Shown here one piece after another: positions 58,734-64,000 of a DNA stretch of 64,000 nt (position 1 is its first letter; each line of letters opens with the position of its first letter). Position numbers and translations under genes: made by a program. The notes under the pieces were generated by a model. The model made no database searches and was not told the DNA's origin. It saw only the letters and a list, made by a program, of their open reading frames with translations. Source of the DNA: Euwallacea fornicatus (taxonomy: Eukaryota > Arthropoda > Insecta > Coleoptera > Curculionidae); contig NC_089576.1 in NCBI RefSeq assembly GCF_040115645.1, forward strand, positions 434,001 to 498,000, given 5' to 3'.

Positions 58734-59935
58734 TGCAGCTTTTATTAGAATTTGGTATATATTTCTGTTGATTTGCTTTGAGACAAAATCGTTCAGTTGT
58801 GATATTATCTGTACATATTGTGCCATATGTTTTTGTACTGACTAGATATTGGGTTTAAGATATACGTAGGCCTGAAATAACTGCTTGGTGCAAGCAGAAA
58901 TTATTTTCAAAGGTCAGTAGTGGTTCCAAATTAGTTTCGGCAGGCCGAAAATTAGTGTGGAATAATCATATTGATTTCAGTACGATTATAATTATACAAG
59001 TTTTCCAATACTCATATTGGAAAATTTGTCTTTTAGGCTTCCATTGATTCCAGGAAAAATAGTACAGCGTAAAATTAAATTAGAATATTATAAGCTAAGA
59101 ATTTGGTGATGTGCTGAACGAAATTTGTTACTTTAACCATTTACACTTGACGGCCAAAAATTTGCTGTTACTAAAGGAACAAGATAAAAGTGGAAAAACA
59201 ACAAATTAGGAGATTTCAATTAAACTTTTCAGTCGCCAAATTATCAAGAAGCGATTAATAAAACTTCAAATAGCTTATGTAATTATCATTGAACTTTCGA
59301 GATATCCAGAATAGTAACCGCATATTATCATATATCTCAATTCACTATTTTAAATCTCGAAACGTCCAACACCGAGAGATCTAAAACGTGAAGGTTACAT
59401 GCGTTTCATAATCGTGCATGTGCAATTTCTTTCATTACTAGGTTTAATTAGTCTTTGCAAAATTAGGATAAACTTGCAGTCTCTATAATCGAACACGGTT
59501 AATACGACTTTATTTTGACCCCAACAATAAATTCACTCGTAAAGTCTCAATAAGAAGTTTTTTCCTCGTATCGGCAGGTTGTTAGCTTAGGTAATAAATC
59601 TTGTCAATTAAGTGTACATTAAGTAAAATATGTAAATTTTAAACGCTACGGTACAACGTACTTTTAGCTAATATTCTCCGCTGTTGGTAATTCAAAAATT
59701 TCATTTCAACATAAACACGTTTGTAATTAACGTATTTCAACCAGGTGTAGATTTTACTCAATCGAGATATCCACGTATATACTGCGATTAGGCATGGATG
59801 TCTTTAAGCGATGACGTAGAAATGTCTAGTTAATCTGCATTTAACAAAAATTATCCGATTTCTCAGAAATAAGTTTTAAATAAAACACCAATAAAATAAT
59901 TTAAATTATTTAATCCCCTCACTTAACTATCAAAA
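58734..59935. other. Convergent 3' region between EXTL3 and TAF5
   Basis: 1.2 kb between two stop codons, AT-rich and without a gene. It should contain both 3' UTRs. Candidate plus-strand AATAAA signals are at 59257-59262 and 59526-59531; a candidate minus-strand AATAAA for TAF5 is at 59509-59514. If the distal signals are used, the two transcripts would come very close to each other or overlap. Confidence 0.5.
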
Positions 59936-62900
59936 CTACGTAGCCATCCCATCGAAAACAGCAATTGCTAACATCAAATTCCTTCGTGTAAAATGCAAAT
60001 TTATCAGTGGGGAATTCTTCGTTTGAAACGTTCGCAGCAAATATTCATCTCCGGTCTTCACATCGGGATTATGCGAAATATTCACATCTTCTGAACTGAT
60101 TTCCTCGGTCAATTTGGTGAAATTCCAAAGCCTCACTGAACAGTCCAAACCTCCGGACACCAAAATGTTACCACATCGACTGAATGCCAGGCAATGTATG
60201 GTCTTGTCGTGACCGGTCAGTTCGGCGACTAAATGACCGTGGGATAAATCCCAGATTAATACTGTACAATCAGCTCCTGCAGACGCCAAAAATCGCCCAC
60301 AAACGCTGAAAGCTAATGCTTGAATAGGTTGTTTATGGCCTGTCATCAGTCGGACATGGTTGCCGGTAGATATGTCCCATAAGCACACTCTGCGATCACT
60401 GGAACCTGTTGCGATGTAATTAGAATTTGGATGAAATTGCACACACTAGAATGAGAAGAAAATATTGTGTAAATATAGTAAATTCAGTAGGTTCCTGGTT
60501 CGAACAAACCTAATTACAATTGTGTGCTAGTACTTACGTCTACATCGGAGAAATGTCCCCCAAATATCCTCAAAGGTTGATAATGATCAGTTGCCCATAA
60601 ACGTGCAGTTCTGTCATAAGAGCATGATGCAAAATAGTACCCCAATTGCGAAAACTTAACGTCCCAAACGGGAAACATATGTCCCTTGTAAACCACTAGG
60701 CAAGTCCAGATTTGTAAGCTCCATAGTCTTTGAATTAACAGATGTTTTACTTGCATTTTACTCATTGCTCAACGTTATTTACCTAATGGATGTGTCCTCA
60801 GAGGCGCTGAGCAAAACGGTTCTATCTGGTGAAAAAGATACTGAATAGACTGGGCCGCTGTGACCACAAAGGCTTCTCACAGATTCTCCTGATCTTTCAT
60901 CCATCATTCTTACCTTTATTTTGGATTCCAGAAACACTTAAATGTTTCAGCATTAATAGAAAAAACTCACCAAAACATCCTCAGCTTCAATATTAACTTC
61001 CTGCAATTTATCGGCGGATTTCATGGCTTTTAGTTTCTGCGGCACTAAAGTGAATACTTTGATAATCGAATCGTTAAACCCCACCGCCAGCATGCTAGAA
61101 TCTTCAGTTATTTCTGCACAACACACTCTTAAAAAGTTCAATTAATTAGTACTTAGTTTGATTATTTTGGCAAGGAACTTACGAGTAATTTGCGTTTAGT
61201 AATGTGTAGCAACAACAAGACGGCAGATTTTCCGGTCCCAAATTAGTCCTTTTCGAAGCTTCGCGTAGAGCTTTTAGTTTCTCAATTTTATCATTATCTT
61301 TCCTAAATTTTAGGGTGAAATCTTTAACATGCTGTTAACTTTAACCTCACACTAATCTCCATAACAAGTAAGAATCTGATGGCGTATTCAGAGACTACTG
61401 CTTGTGTTTGAATTTCACACCTTCACAGTGCAATATAGCAGTCTGCTGATTCGTTTTGAGCGACAACAAGCCAAATATCAAGAAAAGTAGCAGTGACTAA
61501 GAGCATTTAATGCTCAAACAAAAAAAAAACGCCAGACACTAACAAAATTTATGCTTAGTGCAGGTGTCCAAATAAGCCATCAAGCTATTTATGGCAACAT
61601 TTGAATCGGAAAGAACGAAACTAGGTAAGTTAACGTAGACAACAAGGTTTTTGAAACAACTAATGTTCAAATAAGAACACTTACAGGTCAGGGATAGGAA
61701 TTCTATCTGTTGGGGGTGCGTTTGGGTCAGATTTAGTCTTTTTGGATAATAACGGGTCTTTCTTTGATTTTTTCTTTTTTGGTCTGTCGGGATTATCTTG
61801 CTCAGCAGACTCTTCTTCATCTTCCACTGGTGCTGACAAGATATGAATATCTGGTGCTTTAGGAATGCCATAATAGACTTTGGCTTTGTTATCTAAAATT
61901 GTTCAATGAAATCTATAGTGCTGCTAAATCCTCAAATTTGGCAATTATAATCGCGGAACGGTTCCTTTTCATATGTCTGATAGCTTAAATCAGACTTTAC
62001 ATCAGAACGTATAAAAAATAGATCCAAAAACTGACTAAATCCTCAGACTCCTTTAAGATTGGGAAAAGGTCAAGAATTTAATTTAATTTTTAACAATTTT
62101 CTTCGTAACATAAAATTTTTATATAAAGATAAATATTCATAGAAAAAAAGGGGTGAAAATTTCTTTACAAGCATCCTTTTCAAGGCTCCTTGTATGATTA
62201 TCCTTCTTATCTTGAAATGATGTCAACAGTTTACAACAAAGGGCAATACACATACTAGTAGTAAATGTTGTTTTTTAGTCAGCAATTGCAGGGCTTTCTC
62301 TTTAAATAACCATCGTTATTGACATTGAAAAATGCAAATTTACAGTATTTTCAATTAATTTCACATTTAGCATGAACTTTTTAATATTTTTGTTGCTTTT
62401 TCTCAGCTTACCCTGCCTCTTAGCCTCTCCACCAACAGCACCAGATGTTGCATCAATCTGCATTTTGTTCCTTGCAACCCCCTCATACATATCAAAATAC
62501 AAATGCTCTTGAATAATATTCAGCAATACTGAAGCCTTTTTATCATGTAAGTGTCTTTTCAACAGTGACAGTGTATCCCGTGACATTCGAATTATAAACT
62601 GATTCGACTTAAAGGTATCAGTCAGCTCATTCCCATTCATATGATCTCTTCTTGTCACCATAGCCAATTTCATTAAGTCATCTTGATAATATACATCTTG
62701 TTCAGGCCCAAATTTCTTCATTAACGATACTGCCTGATCACTGTGGCCATTGTATACTAGCTCCAAGTACATGTGGACTAGAACAGGGTACAAGATCATT
62801 CCAAGCTCATGTTTGTATATGTCTAAAGAGCTCTCGACGAATCTTTTTAGTTCAATGTAAGAGGATTCATAAGTATCTGGGTCTCCATCGCTTTTATATC

Positions 62901-63123
62901 CTGTTAAAACGCTGCTAACATTGGAGTCAGGTTGGTCTACTTCATCGGAAAGGCTAGCTTCTTTCCTTAACTGTTCCTCAGTACCCTAGAATATGAGATT
63001 TAAAGTTTAAGCCCCTATTCGTGGTGTTATTATTAAGGCTATAAGTTGGCTTACCTTTAAGTTGTATTTCTTTAATACTTGCAAAACTGCCGCCAATTGA
63101 TTTTTGTCTAAACCGTTATTCAT
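59936..63123 (-). CDS. Taf5: TAF5, TFIID/SAGA-type subunit with WD40 repeats, eight exons, 652 aa
   Basis: Coding exons in minus order: 63123-63055, 62985-62412, 61892-61685, 61302-61183, 61127-60971, 60913-60783, 60727-60538, 60445-59936 (1959 nt, all phases consistent). TAF5 is a scaffold of the nuclear TFIID complex. The N-terminus has a LisH motif (NQLAAVLQVLKKYNLKGTEE). Next is the TAF5 NTD2 domain (about residues 65-190; SSYIELKRFVESSLDIYKHE, VHMYLELVYNGHSDQA, NIIQEHLYFDMYEG). A lysine-rich linker (DRPKKKKSKKDPLLSKK) follows, then about six to seven WD40 repeats to the C-terminus (GHSGPVYSVSFSPDRTVLLS, YDRTARLWATDHYQPLRIFG, FHPNSNYIATGSSDRRVCLW, GHKQPIQALAFSVCGRFLAS, GHDKTIHCLAFSRCGNILVS) and HFTRRNLMLA. 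It is shorter than human TAF5 (800 aa) mainly at the N-terminus; an unseen upstream coding exon cannot be ruled out. Intron 6 is 55 nt. Confidence 0.95.
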
Positions 63124-64000
63124 TTTGTGTTTTTCCTTGCTACAAAACTCACTTGAAATTGATCAACCGTTAAGGATTTATTTTAATTTTAGCATTTCGC
63201 GTTTATTGTTATTTGAAGGGACCCTATTCTATAACGCACATTAACATTGAGAACCAAATTTTTTGACCAATTAGCATTAAGGAAACTTTTATTCTCATTG
63301 TATCGTTACATACATACAGCCCTAGAACCAGAGTCCAGCTATCAATCAAACTGTTGACGTTTGACGTTTACAGTTGACTGTCAAAAACGACACTCTAGGT
63401 GCACTTATGTTTAGAGCTGAGCAAGTATCGAGTTTTTACTGATTACGCATTTCTCAATATTTATCAACTGATATCTACTTCGGTGGTGCCGTCCCTTCTA
63501 CAAATTAATTTTTAACTACGAATGGGAAAATAACTAAACATGATATGTACTCATATTCGATATATTTATTCGTTAAAAAATTTAACAAAAATATCATTAA
63601 TAACACTTCAAAACTCACGAACTATACATAATTGATATTTTATACCATTAATTGAGTCTGACAGCTTTTTCCATCAAAATTCATTTGCTACAAAAATCAT
63701 TATTAAATTGTAGAAAAATTATTGAGGATTAAAATCCATACCGAACAACTTTAATTTTTTAAACCGAAAATGATCATATACAACACGTGTACAACATGAA
63801 AGTTTTTGGCAAAAAAGTCAAGTTCCTTCGATTTGAAAAATATTTGGTACTGAAGCATAAAAACTAATTGTTGGTAACTAAATAAACCTACTCGCATTTC
63901 TGCATTCCTGATACGGAACGCTGAATTTCGAGGAAAATGTTATCGGATGTGGAGCCTGAACGATGACTAACCAACAGCAAAATATACCTCCGAGCATTTC
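63124..64000. other. TAF5 upstream region to right edge
   Basis: No gene is supported. The TAF5 promoter should lie near 63124-63450, where TTGACGTTTGACG and TTGACTGTCAAA repeats form a short cluster of TGAC/GTCA motifs (63353-63388). The rest is AT-rich with no ORF of note; it could be 3' or intronic sequence of a gene beyond the window. Confidence 0.45.

Noticed and set aside
61539..61684. C-terminal part of the 110-codon minus ORF overlapping TAF5 exon 3
   Set aside because: It is out of frame with TAF5. The correct frame (DNKAKVYYGIPK...) gives the expected linker and splices at CT|GTAAGT.
1..64000. tRNA, rRNA, CRISPR or bacterial-type operon
   Set aside because: I looked for T-loop motifs (GGTTCGAATCC-type), regularly spaced direct repeats with unique spacers and polycistronic ORFs, and found none that held up.

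Overview
This is a window of animal nuclear DNA, almost certainly from an insect. It is AT-rich and non-coding over most of its length, with short GT-AG introns (many of 49-60 nt) and many Tc1/mariner relics. It carries orthologues of insect innexins. I cannot fix the order from sequence alone; a beetle or another holometabolous insect would fit.

Layout. 1-34.5 kb is an innexin (gap-junction) cluster: the first coding exon of ogre/inx1 (minus, running off the left edge), a complete six-exon inx7 (minus, 13434-15957) and a single-exon inx2 (plus, 32707-33786), separated by long non-coding stretches. 34.5-51 kb has no recognisable host gene. It holds a three-copy 149-bp tandem repeat, several non-autonomous TIR elements and a nest of decayed Tc1-like transposons (42.7-47.2 kb). 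51.1-63.1 kb is a compact block of three housekeeping genes: AP-3 mu subunit (minus, 9 exons), an EXTL3/botv-type exostosin glycosyltransferase (plus, 12 exons) and TAF5 (minus, 8 exons). AP-3 mu and EXTL3 are divergent across 860 bp; EXTL3 and TAF5 are convergent across 1.2 kb.

I rebuilt every gene by walking splice sites. All intron phases close, giving predicted proteins of 404 aa (inx7), 359 aa (inx2), 415 aa (AP-3 mu), 944 aa (EXTL3) and 652 aa (TAF5). Some exons are too short or too displaced to show as long ORFs, such as the 35-nt first coding exon of AP-3 mu. The ogre-inx7-inx2 neighbourhood followed by the carmine (AP-3 mu) orthologue recalls Drosophila X-chromosome region 6E, so this is probably an old conserved linkage.

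How the genes work together: the three innexins encode subunits of the same class of channel and may share regulation. The three right-hand genes act in separate processes (lysosome-related vesicle sorting, heparan sulfate synthesis, TFIID/SAGA transcription) and are neighbours rather than a pathway.

I see no CRISPR array, rRNA, tRNA, prokaryotic operon or intact transposase. I did not find a convincing new biological system. The most notable non-genic structures are a pair of 29-nt hairpin repeats in inx7 intron 1, a foldback-like element with arms of about 220 bp, element-on-element junctions, and a stop-free 54-nt intron in EXTL3.
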